This document shows positions 25,877-33,961 of a DNA stretch of 41,798 nucleotides, one piece after another. Numbering within the stretch: the stretch's first letter is position 1; each line of letters starts with the position of its first letter. The notes under the pieces were generated by a model. It was given only the letters and a program-made list of their open reading frames with translations, did not search any database and was not told the origin of the DNA. Source of the DNA: UBA6197 sp047638075 (GTDB lineage: Bacteria > Pseudomonadota > Alphaproteobacteria > Rhodobacterales > Rhodobacteraceae); contig NZ_JBLJBV010000048.1 of assembly GCF_047638075.1 (NCBI RefSeq), positions 1 through 41,798 on the forward strand, in the 5' to 3' direction. Both the position numbers and the translations under genes were made by a program.

Positions 25877-25904
25877 TGGCGGCGTGCGTCGATCTACCCG
25901 CCCG

Positions 25905-26387
25905 CTATCCGCCTGCGCCGCTAAGCCCGCTGCGGATTTCCTCGCGCCGCAGTGGCATCTTGTCTATTGCCCGGGTGATTTCGCGCACGTCCCAAGGTAT
26001 GGGCTTGCGAAATCCGACGGTGCCGTCTTTTTCAATCAGCACCAGTGAAAACCCGCGCGGGCGCAGTGTTTCGCGAACCGATGATTTTGCGGCAGGGTCG
26101 CTATCCGCGATCACGACCACGTCGCGCGCAACAAGATCGGGCCAGCGTGCCGCCAACAGGCGCAGCTGTTCGCCAAATGCCGGGTCGGCGGGGCTGTTCG
26201 CAAAAACCACAAGCGGGCGCTTTTCCCAAAGAAAACCTTCCAGATCAACGCTTTGGGCATCCAGTGGCATGAACTCTACTGCTTGGGGTTGTTCTGACGC
26301 GGCGGGGTCCGGCAGGCCGGGGGCCCCTTGGGCCGCCAAGGCAAACGGAAAAAATGCAGCGATTGTAAGGCTAAGGGCGCGGTTCAT
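25905..26387 (-). CDS. DUF4174 family exported protein
   Basis: A 160-residue exported protein. MNRALSLTIAAFFPFALAAQ is a signal peptide, and the mature part has the DUF4174 pattern: LEGFLWEKRPLVVFANSPAD, FGEQLRLLAARW, LVLIEKDGTVGFRKPIPWDV and EITRAIDKMPLRREEIR. The fold is expected to be thioredoxin-like, but no CxxC is present, so redox activity is unlikely. The start at 26387 follows AGAAGGAGATCCG; the longer open frame to 26498 lacks these features. It is convergent with the GT-C-like gene (28 bases between stops) and divergent from mcm. Function unknown. Confidence 0.82.
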   Translation of the reverse strand: MNRALSLTIAAFFPFALAAQGAPGLPDPAASEQPQAVEFMPLDAQSVDLEGFLWEKRPLVVFANSPADPAFGEQLRLLAARWPDLVARDVVVIADSDPAAKSSVRETLRPRGFSLVLIEKDGTVGFRKPIPWDVREITRAIDKMPLRREEIRSGLSGAGG

Positions 26388-26565
26388 CGGATCTCCTTCT
26401 TGCAACGATATAGGCACTAGGACGCGCCGGGGCAAAGCCAGACCTGCCGCTTTTGTTGAAAAAGCGACCTTTGTGCCGCCTGCTCCATGTTTGTTCATCC
26501 CGGGCGCACGAATTAATCGTGGACTTCGGATCGTGCCGCGGGGAGGGGGGCGATTTGGAGGGCGA

Positions 26566-26581
26566 TATGTTTGAAAACATA
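26566..26581. promoter_or_regulatory. 16-base palindrome upstream of methylmalonyl-CoA mutase
   Basis: TATGTTT-GA-AAACATA is a perfect inverted repeat with 7-base arms and a 2-base centre, ending 77 bases before the mcm start. Its core TTTGAAAA differs by one base from TTTGCAAA, the box seen before pccB, so the same ScfR/PccR-type regulator could bind both. It lies in the gap between two divergent genes. Confidence 0.4.
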
Positions 26582-26613
26582 CCCAAGGCCGTTTTTACCA
26601 AGAATGCTGTCGG

Positions 26614-26636
26614 CATCCCGGACAGATCCGGGGATG
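26614..26636 (+). promoter_or_regulatory. Leader hairpin directly before the mcm ribosome site
   Basis: CATCCCGGA (26614-26622) pairs with TCCGGGGATG (26627-26636) over nine base pairs with one bulged G; the loop is CAGA. The AAAGGA ribosome site follows 8-12 bases later. There is no T run, so this is not a terminator; it could affect translation or message stability. It is too small to be a cobalamin riboswitch. Confidence 0.35.
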
Positions 26637-26658
26637 ACCAAGAAGAAAGGAACCCGCT

Positions 26659-28806
26659 ATGACCAACCAAATAGAGCCCATCCCATTGGACGACTGGGTC
26701 AAGCTGGCCAGAAAAGAGCTACGCGACCGCCCGTTTGACAGCCTGACCTGGAATACTCTGGAAGGGATCCCGGTAAAGCCGCTTTACACCGCCGAGGACG
26801 TGGCCGACCTGCCGCATATGGGCACGCTGCCGGGGTTGGAACCCTTTACGCGCGGTGTGCGCGCGACAATGTATGCCGGGCGGCCCTGGACGATCCGGCA
26901 ATACGCGGGCTTTTCCACCGCCGAGGCCAGCAACGCCTTTTACCGCAAGGCACTGGCCGCCGGGCAACAAGGCGTGTCGGTGGCCTTCGATCTGGCCACC
27001 CACCGCGGCTATGACAGCGATCATCCGCGCGTGGTGGGTGATGTCGGCAAGGCCGGGGTGGCGATTGACAGCGTTGAGGACATGAAGATCCTGTTTGACG
27101 GGATCCCGCTGGAAAAAGTCAGTGTCTCCATGACGATGAACGGCGCGGTTATCCCTGTTCTGGCCAGTTTTATCGTTACCGGAGAAGAGCAGGGCGTTGA
27201 CCGCAGCCTGCTGTCTGGCACCATTCAGAACGATATTCTGAAGGAATTCATGGTCCGCAACACCTATATCTACCCGCCCGAACCCTCGATGCGGATCATT
27301 GCGGATATCATTGAATATACGGCGGCAGAAATGCCCAAGTTCAACTCGATCAGCATCAGCGGCTATCACATGCAGGAGGCGGGGGCGAACCTCGTGCAAG
27401 AGCTGGCCTATACGCTGGCCGATGGGCGCGAATATGTGCGCGCGGCAATTGAACGGGGGATGGATGTCGATGCCTTTGCCGGGCGGCTCTCGTTCTTTTT
27501 TGCGATCGGGATGAACTTTTTCATGGAGGCCGCAAAGCTGCGCGCCGCCCGCATGCTTTGGCACCGGATCATGACCGAGTTTGGCGCGAAAAAAACCGGC
27601 AGTCTGATGTTGCGGACGCATTGTCAGACCTCGGGCGTATCGTTGCAAGAACAAGACCCCTATAACAATGTCGTGCGCACCGCCTATGAGGCCATGGCGG
27701 CGGCATTGGGCGGCACGCAAAGCCTGCACACCAACGCACTGGACGAAGCGATTGCTCTTCCGACCGAGTTTTCTGCCCGGATCGCGCGCAATACCCAGCT
27801 GATATTGCAGGAAGAAACCGGCATTACAAATGTCGTCGATCCGCTGGCCGGCAGCTATTATGTCGAAAAGCTGACCCATGATCTGGCAGAAAAAGCCTGG
27901 GCCTTGATGGAAGAGGTCGAGGCAATGGGCGGGATGACCAAAGCCGTTGCCACCGGCATGCCGAAACTGCGGATCGAAGAAACCGCTGCGCGCCGTCAGG
28001 CCATGATTGATCGTGGCGAAGAGGTGATCGTGGGCGTCAACAAATACCGTCTGGCGCAGGAAGACCCGATCGACATTCTTGATATCGACAACGTTGCGGT
28101 GCGCGAAAGCCAGATTGCACGGTTGAACAAGATGCGCGAGACCCGCGATTCCGCAGCCTGTGACGCAGCATTGACAGAGTTGACGCGCCGCGCCTCGGAA
28201 GGTGGAAATCTGTTGGAGGCAGCTGTTTCGGCTGCAAGGGCGCGTGCCAGCGTAGGAGAGATCAGCATGGCGATGGAAAAGGTTTTCGGGCGTCACCGCG
28301 CCGAAGTGAAAATGCTGGCCGGGGTTTATGGCGCCGCCTATGAGGGCGACGATGGTTTTGCCGCGATCCAAAAGGATGTGGAAGCCTTTGCCGAAGAAGA
28401 AGGCCGCCGCCCGCGTATGCTGGTGGTGAAAATGGGCCAGGATGGCCATGATCGGGGCGCCAAGGTCATTGCTACCGCCTTTGCAGATATCGGCTTTGAT
28501 GTAGACGTGGGGCCGCTGTTCCAGACCCCCGAAGAGGCCGCGCAGGACGCCGTTGACAACGATGTGCATGTGATCGGGATGTCGTCGCAGGCGGCAGGGC
28601 ACAAGACCCTCGCGCCGAAGCTGATCGAGGCACTGGAGGCCAGAGGCGCAGGCGATATCCTGGTGATCTGTGGCGGCGTCATTCCGCAGCAGGATTATGA
28701 TTATCTGAAACGCGCGGGCGTGAAGGCCATCTTTGGGCCGGGAACCAATATCCCGACGGCCGCGCGCGATATCATGACGCTTATTCGCAAGACCCGGCAG
28801 AGCTGA
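26659..28806 (+). CDS. mcm: Methylmalonyl-CoA mutase, single-chain B12 enzyme
   Basis: A 715-residue adenosylcobalamin enzyme that turns methylmalonyl-CoA into succinyl-CoA. The N-terminal TIM barrel holds RPWTIRQYAGFSTAEASNAF, SVAFDLATHRGYDSDHPRV and RTHCQTSGVSLQEQDPYNN; these agree with methylmalonyl-CoA mutases rather than isobutyryl- or ethylmalonyl-CoA mutases. The C-terminal B12 domain has MGQDGHDRGAKV with the cobalt-binding histidine H597 and GGVIPQQDYDYLKRAG. The length fits the homodimeric (ScpA/MutB-like) type. AAAGGAACCCGCT precedes the ATG. With PccA/PccB it completes propionyl-CoA conversion except for the epimerase, which is not here. scpA and bhbA are other names in use. Confidence 0.97.
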   Translation: MTNQIEPIPLDDWVKLARKELRDRPFDSLTWNTLEGIPVKPLYTAEDVADLPHMGTLPGLEPFTRGVRATMYAGRPWTIRQYAGFSTAEASNAFYRKALAAGQQGVSVAFDLATHRGYDSDHPRVVGDVGKAGVAIDSVEDMKILFDGIPLEKVSVSMTMNGAVIPVLASFIVTGEEQGVDRSLLSGTIQNDILKEFMVRNTYIYPPEPSMRIIADIIEYTAAEMPKFNSISISGYHMQEAGANLVQELAYTLADGREYVRAAIERGMDVDAFAGRLSFFFAIGMNFFMEAAKLRAARMLWHRIMTEFGAKKTGSLMLRTHCQTSGVSLQEQDPYNNVVRTAYEAMAAALGGTQSLHTNALDEAIALPTEFSARIARNTQLILQEETGITNVVDPLAGSYYVEKLTHDLAEKAWALMEEVEAMGGMTKAVATGMPKLRIEETAARRQAMIDRGEEVIVGVNKYRLAQEDPIDILDIDNVAVRESQIARLNKMRETRDSAACDAALTELTRRASEGGNLLEAAVSAARARASVGEISMAMEKVFGRHRAEVKMLAGVYGAAYEGDDGFAAIQKDVEAFAEEEGRRPRMLVVKMGQDGHDRGAKVIATAFADIGFDVDVGPLFQTPEEAAQDAVDNDVHVIGMSSQAAGHKTLAPKLIEALEARGAGDILVICGGVIPQQDYDYLKRAGVKAIFGPGTNIPTAARDIMTLIRKTRQS

Positions 28807-28832
28807 AAAAAGCGGGGGCGAAATGCCCCCGC
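28806..28832 (-). terminator. Intrinsic terminator of nhaA, overlapping the mcm stop
   Basis: GCGGGGGC (28812-28819) pairs with GCCCCCGC (28825-28832), loop GAAAT. Read on the minus strand the stem is followed by TTTTTT, a strong tract that ends at the mcm stop codon; on the plus strand the tail is only CCTGTTCT. It therefore serves mainly nhaA but may also slow transcription coming from mcm. Confidence 0.85.
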
Positions 28833-28855
28833 CCTGTTCTACTGACCTTTGGCCC

Positions 28856-30037
28856 TTAGGCTGGATTGACTTCTGTTTGCTTGGCTGCGGCAACACGCAA
28901 AATGGTATAGCCCAGGATTGCTGAAATCACTGACCCTGACAGCACCCCCAACCGCACAGCATTCATGTAGTGCCCCTCGGCAAAGGTAAGCGACCCAATA
29001 AACAGCGACATCGTGAACCCGATCCCGGCAAGGCAGGAAATACCCCAAACCTGGGTCCAACTGGCACTATCGGGCAGCTTTGCCACACCAAAGCGGACTA
29101 GGATCCATGTCATCCCAAAGACCCCGATCTGCTTGCCCAGCACAAGGCCCGCGGCGATACCTATGGGAAGCGTTTCAGCCAAATCCGCCAGCGTAAGGCC
29201 GCGCAAAACAACGCCTGCGTTGGCAAAGGCAAAGATCGGCACGATCAGGAAATAGACGTAGGGCGTCAGCGCATCCTCAATCGCATGCAAGGGCGATTTT
29301 CCAAACCGGTCTGTCAGCGGTACGAAGAATGCGGTGATAACCCCGGCCAGCGTTGCATGGACGCCCGATTTCAGCACCAGCACCCATAGCACGATGCCCA
29401 GCAGGTAGATCGGCGCCATCCGGTGCAAGCCCACACGATTGGCCCACCATAGAATTGCCAGCGGGATCAGCGCCAACCCCAGATAGGTCAGGTTCAGATG
29501 CTCGGTATAAAACAACGCAATAATAAGGATTGCGCCGAGATCGTCCAAAATTGCCAATGTCAGCAGAAAAATCTTTAGCGAGGACGGAACGCGCCGCCCC
29601 AATAGCGCCATCAACCCGACCGCAAAGGCGATATCGGTTGCAGCAGGGATTGCCCAACCGTGAATCGTTTCTGGATGGCTGTAGTTGAACAGCAGATAAA
29701 TAAACGCAGGTGCGGCCATGCCGCCAAGCGCTGCCATACCCGGTAGCATTACATCAGCCGGGTTGCGCAGCTTACCCTCCAGCACTTCGCGTTTCAGCTC
29801 CAGACCAACCAGAAAGAAGAAAATAGCCATCAACCCATCGTTAATCCACAAGATCAATGGTTTTGATAACCCCTGATCATCCAGAAGGATCGACAGTTTC
29901 ATCTCTAGAATGCCGTGGTAAACCGCACTAAAGCCACTGTTGGCGACCAAAAGGGCCAATAATGCTGTCAGCATCAGCAGGACGCCCCCCGACGCCTCAT
30001 GTCGAAAGAAGCGGGTCAGGGCGTGAACTAACAGCAT
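28856..30037 (-). CDS. nhaA: Na+/H+ antiporter NhaA
   Basis: A 393-residue inner-membrane antiporter with about twelve membrane helices that exports Na+ in exchange for protons. IPAATDIAFAVGLMALLG (D134 in the unwound helix 4) and LAILDDLGAILIIALFYT (D165/D166, the ion-binding pair equal to D163/D164 of E. coli) are intact, and GKQIGVFG holds the conserved lysine of helix 10. FFFLVGLELKREVLEGKLR is another hallmark. The start at 30037 follows GAAAGGTCTGAT; the open frame to 30082 adds 15 non-conserved residues. The gene fits a marine or saline habitat. It stands alone, ended by the terminator at 28806. Confidence 0.96.
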   Translation of the reverse strand: MLLVHALTRFFRHEASGGVLLMLTALLALLVANSGFSAVYHGILEMKLSILLDDQGLSKPLILWINDGLMAIFFFLVGLELKREVLEGKLRNPADVMLPGMAALGGMAAPAFIYLLFNYSHPETIHGWAIPAATDIAFAVGLMALLGRRVPSSLKIFLLTLAILDDLGAILIIALFYTEHLNLTYLGLALIPLAILWWANRVGLHRMAPIYLLGIVLWVLVLKSGVHATLAGVITAFFVPLTDRFGKSPLHAIEDALTPYVYFLIVPIFAFANAGVVLRGLTLADLAETLPIGIAAGLVLGKQIGVFGMTWILVRFGVAKLPDSASWTQVWGISCLAGIGFTMSLFIGSLTFAEGHYMNAVRLGVLSGSVISAILGYTILRVAAAKQTEVNPA

Positions 30038-30264
30038 ATCAGACCTTTCGGATACATGGGATCGAGGCGGAACATGCAGCATATGGCAGTGATTTTCAAT
30101 GACATGATGCGCTTTTAGCCGTCTTGGGCTGAAGAAGAGGCAGATTTGCAGCCCTTGGCGGATTATGGGCGCGCCGGGCGTGGTTCTGGTGCAAAAGACG
30201 CGCTACAAGATGCGGCCTGTGAAAATCGGGTTTCTACTGTTTCGCCCTATGCTAAAGTATACCT

Positions 30265-30957
30265 ATGGATAAACCTGCCTCACTGTGGACCCGCATCTAT
30301 GACGCCTTTGCCGCCTTGTCGCGTGGCGAAGGGCTGTCAGCGATATTCGAGCCATTACGCACCCCGCCCGAACGTTCCGTTGCCTTTACCATCGCGGTAA
30401 TCGCCTTGGGCGCCAAGATGGCAAAGGCCGATGGGCGCGTCACCCGCGACGAGGTTGCCGCCTTTCGCGAAGTGTTCTCAGTTCCCCCCACAGAGGAGGC
30501 AAATGCCGCGCGCGTGTTCAATTTGGCCCGCACCGATGTTGCTGGTTTTGATGCCTGGGCACATAAGATCGCCGCGATGTTCGGCCCCGGTAATGAGGTG
30601 CTGAAGGACGTCATGGAGGGGCTTTTCTTCATAGCCATGGCAGATGGTCACTATCACGCCTGCGAGGATGAATTCCTGCGCGAGGTGGCGCGAATATTTG
30701 GCCTTGAGGAATGTTGCTTTGAATCGCTGCGCGCAAGCTTTGTGCCCGATGCAGCGCCTGATCCGTGGCAGGTTCTGGGGGTGCCGTCCAACACGCCCCT
30801 GGACCAGGTCCGTGCGGCCTGGCGTGATCTGGTGCGCGAAACCCACCCCGACCGTGCCCTGGCGCGGGGCCTGCCGCCCGAGGCGGTAAAACTGGCAGAA
30901 CGGCGCCTGATCGCGCTGAACCGCGCCTGGGATGAGGTATCGCGGCGCGCGGCATAA
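30265..30957 (+). CDS. TerB-like / DnaJ-domain co-chaperone (DjlA-like)
   Basis: A 230-residue protein of the DjlA type: a TerB-like helical domain (about residues 35-150, with AKADGRVTRDEVAAF and AMADGHYHACEDEFLREVAR, two metal-binding-type acidic repeats) followed by a C-terminal J domain (PWQVLGVPSNTPLDQVRAAW ...), whose HPD motif is at 194-196. Such proteins stimulate DnaK. Unlike E. coli DjlA it has no N-terminal membrane helix, so it is probably soluble. There is no Shine-Dalgarno site before the ATG; TATGCT at 30248-30253 could be a -10 box giving an almost leaderless message. The next gene follows after 11 bases in the same direction. Confidence 0.85.
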   Translation: MDKPASLWTRIYDAFAALSRGEGLSAIFEPLRTPPERSVAFTIAVIALGAKMAKADGRVTRDEVAAFREVFSVPPTEEANAARVFNLARTDVAGFDAWAHKIAAMFGPGNEVLKDVMEGLFFIAMADGHYHACEDEFLREVARIFGLEECCFESLRASFVPDAAPDPWQVLGVPSNTPLDQVRAAWRDLVRETHPDRALARGLPPEAVKLAERRLIALNRAWDEVSRRAA

Positions 30958-30968
30958 AGGGACACATC

Positions 30969-31982
30969 ATGCGGATCGCCACCTATAACGTTGAATGGTT
31001 TTCCAATCTTTTTGACCGTTATGGCAAGCTGCTGGAGGATGACGAATGGTCGGCGCGCTATCAGGTGACGCGGGCCCAGCAGTTGGGGGCGCTGGGGATT
31101 GTCTTTACCGCGCTTGATGCCGATGTGGTGACGGTGATTGAGGCCCCCGATGACAACCGCCGCCGCCATACAGTTGCCATGCTGGAGCGGTTCGCCCGTC
31201 ACTTCGGCTTGCGCACCCGGCGGGCGCTTTTGGGCTATTCCAATGAGACGCAACAGGAAATCGCGCTCCTTTATGACCCTGATAAAGTCTCTGCGGTGCA
31301 TGATCCGCAAGGCGATGGCGGGGCCAGCCCGCGTTTTGATACAAGCTACCGGATCGACCTGAACACCGACGCCGATCCTGAAACCGTCACCTTTTCAAAG
31401 CCACCGCTTGAGGTGGCTCTGACCACACCAGAGGGGCGCGAGTTGCGCTTGATTGGCGTTCACATCAAATCAAAAGCCCCGCATGGCGCGACAAGCCCCG
31501 AAAACGCCACACGGATCGCCATTGAAAACCGTCGCAAGCAACTGGCGCAATGCATCTGGCTGCGCGCCCGTGTTGACGAACATCTTGACGCCGGTGACAG
31601 CCTGATCGTGCTGGGTGATTTCAATGATGGGCCGGGTATTGACGAATACGAAAAGCTGTTCGGTCGGTCCGGTGTCGAGATTGTTCTAGGCGAACATGTA
31701 GACCAGTCCCGGCGCCTGCGCGACCCCAACGCGCGGCTGTCACGCGGGCGCCCGACCTCGGCTGCGCCCGCATCGGCGCGGTTTTATCTGCCTGAGGCGG
31801 GGCAGTTTTTCTCTGCCATGCTGGATTATGTGATGCTGTCACCGGATCTGTGCGCCGATGCCCCGAAATGGCGGATCTGGCACCCGTTTGATGACCCCGC
31901 CTGCTACCGTGTCCCAGAACTGCGCGAGGCGTTGTTGCAGGCGTCTGACCATTTTCCGGTTTCGGTGGATATTTCGCTATGA
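30969..31982 (+). CDS. Endonuclease/exonuclease/phosphatase family protein
   Basis: A 337-residue metal-dependent phosphoesterase of the DNase I/exonuclease III fold. Catalytic signatures in order: ATYNVEWF (N7), VVTVIEAPD (metal-binding E58), LRLIGVHIKSKAPHG, LIVLGDFNDGPG and ASDHFPVSVDI near the C-terminus. FFSAMLDYVMLSP is another conserved stretch. No signal peptide is present, so it acts in the cytoplasm. The substrate may be nucleic acid, a phospholipid or an inositol-type phosphate; the sequence does not decide. AAAGGGACACATC lies just before the ATG. It is probably co-transcribed with the DjlA-like gene and followed by a small exported protein whose frame may overlap its stop. Confidence 0.85.
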   Translation: MRIATYNVEWFSNLFDRYGKLLEDDEWSARYQVTRAQQLGALGIVFTALDADVVTVIEAPDDNRRRHTVAMLERFARHFGLRTRRALLGYSNETQQEIALLYDPDKVSAVHDPQGDGGASPRFDTSYRIDLNTDADPETVTFSKPPLEVALTTPEGRELRLIGVHIKSKAPHGATSPENATRIAIENRRKQLAQCIWLRARVDEHLDAGDSLIVLGDFNDGPGIDEYEKLFGRSGVEIVLGEHVDQSRRLRDPNARLSRGRPTSAAPASARFYLPEAGQFFSAMLDYVMLSPDLCADAPKWRIWHPFDDPACYRVPELREALLQASDHFPVSVDISL

Positions 31983-32020
31983 CCCCTGATATTTCGCGCC
32001 GGATCAGCTATATTGAGGGA

Positions 32021-32383
32021 ATGAAACGATTTTTGCCGCCATTATTTGCCCTGATCCTGGCCGCGCCGCTGATGGCTGACGAACCGCCCCCGGGGGAGGT
32101 GGATCAAGGCATGGGCCTGATCGAGCAGGGCACGCAACTGCTGTTGCGCGGCTTGATCAGCGAAATGGGTCCAGCGTTGCAAGAAATGCAGAAGGGTCTG
32201 GAAGGCGCCATGGCCGAGATGGAGCCTGCGCTGCGTCATCTGGCCGCGATGCTGGGGGATATCCGCAACTATGAGGCACCGGTGAAACTGCCCAATGGTG
32301 ACATTCTGATCCGCCGGAAACCGGATTCCCCGCGCCCTGATATGGAAATCATCCCCGGTCCACGCGGCGAGATCGAGCTTTAG
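32021..32383 (+). CDS. Small exported AAA-rich/acidic protein of unknown function
   Basis: A 120-residue protein with a signal peptide (MKRFLPPLFALILAAPLMAD) and a helical, Met/Glu-rich mature part (GLIEQGTQLLLRGLISEM, ALQEMQKGLEGAMAEMEPAL), then the conserved-looking IRNYEAPVKLPNGDILIRRK and a Pro-rich end. The start at 32021 places the signal peptide at the N-terminus; an ATG at 31979 overlaps the stop of the nuclease gene (ATGA) and would add 14 residues. Neither has a good ribosome site. The mature part looks amphipathic and may pack on the membrane or a partner. Its stop overlaps the end of the convergent ppx by 4 bases. Not assigned to a known family. Confidence 0.7.
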   Translation: MKRFLPPLFALILAAPLMADEPPPGEVDQGMGLIEQGTQLLLRGLISEMGPALQEMQKGLEGAMAEMEPALRHLAAMLGDIRNYEAPVKLPNGDILIRRKPDSPRPDMEIIPGPRGEIEL

Positions 32384-33921
32384 CGTCCATGCACCACCGA
32401 CTCTGCCTTAAGGGCGGCGGCAAGCGACAGGAATCGCGCCTCAGCCACCTCTCCGAATAACCCGACGCCATGTTTTGTAAGGCTCAGCTCCAGCAAATTG
32501 CGCGTTGGGTATAGCGTCAGGGCACCGGCATTCTGCGGCGAGTGGATCGCAAACATGGCACCAAAACGCATGGCTTTGCCCAACACCTCAGCCTCTTGCA
32601 ACTGGGTGTCCGACAATAGCCCAAAGATCGGAGCCATAGCCGAACCCGTGCGCGAATTCTTGTAGCGGTGCAACAGCGCCAACCCCAAAAACACCCGCTC
32701 AGGGTGTGAAAGCGCCCCCATGTTGGCGCGTGTCACATTGTCAAAACAGGCCTCCGCCCGGTAATCGGGGTGGGCGCGCCAAGTGGTGTCATGCAAAAGG
32801 CACGCGGCCTTGACCAGCCGCAACTGCGCGTCGGTTGCAGTGGCAAACACCGGCTGGATAAATCCGAACAGCTTTTTGCCGAACCCCGGCATCCGTGCCA
32901 TGGTGCGTTCGGCGTGGCGGCAAGCCTCCAGCAGCGGATCGCGCCGCCGCAATCTGTCGGGCATCTGCTCATAAAGCAGGCCTTCGCGGATACCGTAGGA
33001 CGATATGGCGATTTCTTTGGGGGTGAACTGATGCATCAATTCACGCAACACCTGACTGGCCAATGGCACCAACGCCATCCGTGCCGCAGATGTTCCGGTG
33101 CGGGACCTTAGCTGGTTGATGTCGTTCTTTTCTATCCACGATACGGTTTGTAACACGGATTCCGGGTCTATCCGATATTCGTGCAACACCGTCATCGGGT
33201 ATTTTCGCCGCTCCATGTCGAGGCGCGCGATTGCGCGCCAACTGCCACCGACCAGATAGATCCGATCATGGTCGCGGCCCATCTGATCCGCTAGATCGCC
33301 CATCAGGTTGCGGATGTGTGCCGTGATTTGTTTCTTTCCGCCCTTGATCATTTGCAACCTGAATGGCCCCAATGGCGAGGTGCTGCGCCGCCCAACTTGT
33401 CCATTTCGAACTTCGGCCAGTTCCATTGAGCTGCCGCCGATGTCGCAGACCAGGCCCTCGGCCTCGGGCCAGCCCAACAGCACGCCTTGCGCCGAAAGGC
33501 GTGCTTCTTCCTGCCCGTCGATGACGTGCAGCTTTAACCCGGTTTCCTTTTCCGCCAGCTTGCGGAATTCAGGACCGTCGGCTGCTTCGCGCATGGCAGC
33601 GGTCGCGACACAGGTCAGCGGCTCGATGCCCATTCCCTTCGCCAAAAGCGCGAACCGCCGCAGTGCCGATAGTGCGCGCTCGCGCCCCTGCGGGCTAAGG
33701 CGCCCGGTTTCGGCCAATCCCTGACCCAGTCCCGCCATTACCTTTTCGTTGTAAAAATACGCAGGCGAGCGTGCCGCCCCGTCAAACACCACCATCCGAA
33801 CCGAGTTTGACCCCACATCGACCACCCCAACCCGCGCAAGCGCGCGGGGCGATGCGCTATCAAAAATCGACCGGCCAAATGGGTCCCAATCGTCGCTTTG
33901 GCTGCGGGGCTTTGCGGTCAT
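32380..33921 (-). CDS. ppx: Exopolyphosphatase (Ppx/GppA family)
   Basis: A 513-residue enzyme of the sugar-kinase/Hsp70 fold that cuts terminal phosphates from polyphosphate. ARVGVVDVGSNSVRMVVFDG is the first phosphate-binding loop, CVATAAMREAADG the next, VCDIGGSSMELAEV the second loop, YLVGGSWRAIARLDM the third, and SSYGIREGLLYEQM closes the catalytic part. The C-terminal HD-like helical domain (LHDTTWRAHPDYRAE) is complete. It lies 40 bases downstream of ppk on the same strand, so polyphosphate synthesis and breakdown are encoded in one unit. A guanosine pentaphosphatase activity is also possible for this family. Confidence 0.93.
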   Translation of the reverse strand: MTAKPRSQSDDWDPFGRSIFDSASPRALARVGVVDVGSNSVRMVVFDGAARSPAYFYNEKVMAGLGQGLAETGRLSPQGRERALSALRRFALLAKGMGIEPLTCVATAAMREAADGPEFRKLAEKETGLKLHVIDGQEEARLSAQGVLLGWPEAEGLVCDIGGSSMELAEVRNGQVGRRSTSPLGPFRLQMIKGGKKQITAHIRNLMGDLADQMGRDHDRIYLVGGSWRAIARLDMERRKYPMTVLHEYRIDPESVLQTVSWIEKNDINQLRSRTGTSAARMALVPLASQVLRELMHQFTPKEIAISSYGIREGLLYEQMPDRLRRRDPLLEACRHAERTMARMPGFGKKLFGFIQPVFATATDAQLRLVKAACLLHDTTWRAHPDYRAEACFDNVTRANMGALSHPERVFLGLALLHRYKNSRTGSAMAPIFGLLSDTQLQEAEVLGKAMRFGAMFAIHSPQNAGALTLYPTRNLLELSLTKHGVGLFGEVAEARFLSLAAALKAESVVHGR

Positions 33922-33961
33922 TGGCTTCCTTTATTTCGCTATTGGCACGCATCCTTAGCGC

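Noticed and set aside
26388..26658. Cobalamin riboswitch before mcm
   Set aside because: No B12-box-like sequence is visible and the hairpin present is far too small.
26719..28896. Very long open frame on the minus strand opposite mcm
   Set aside because: It is the antisense shadow of a GC-rich gene with a fully convincing protein on the plus strand; its residues show no domain and are rich in His, Arg and Gly in the way such shadows are.
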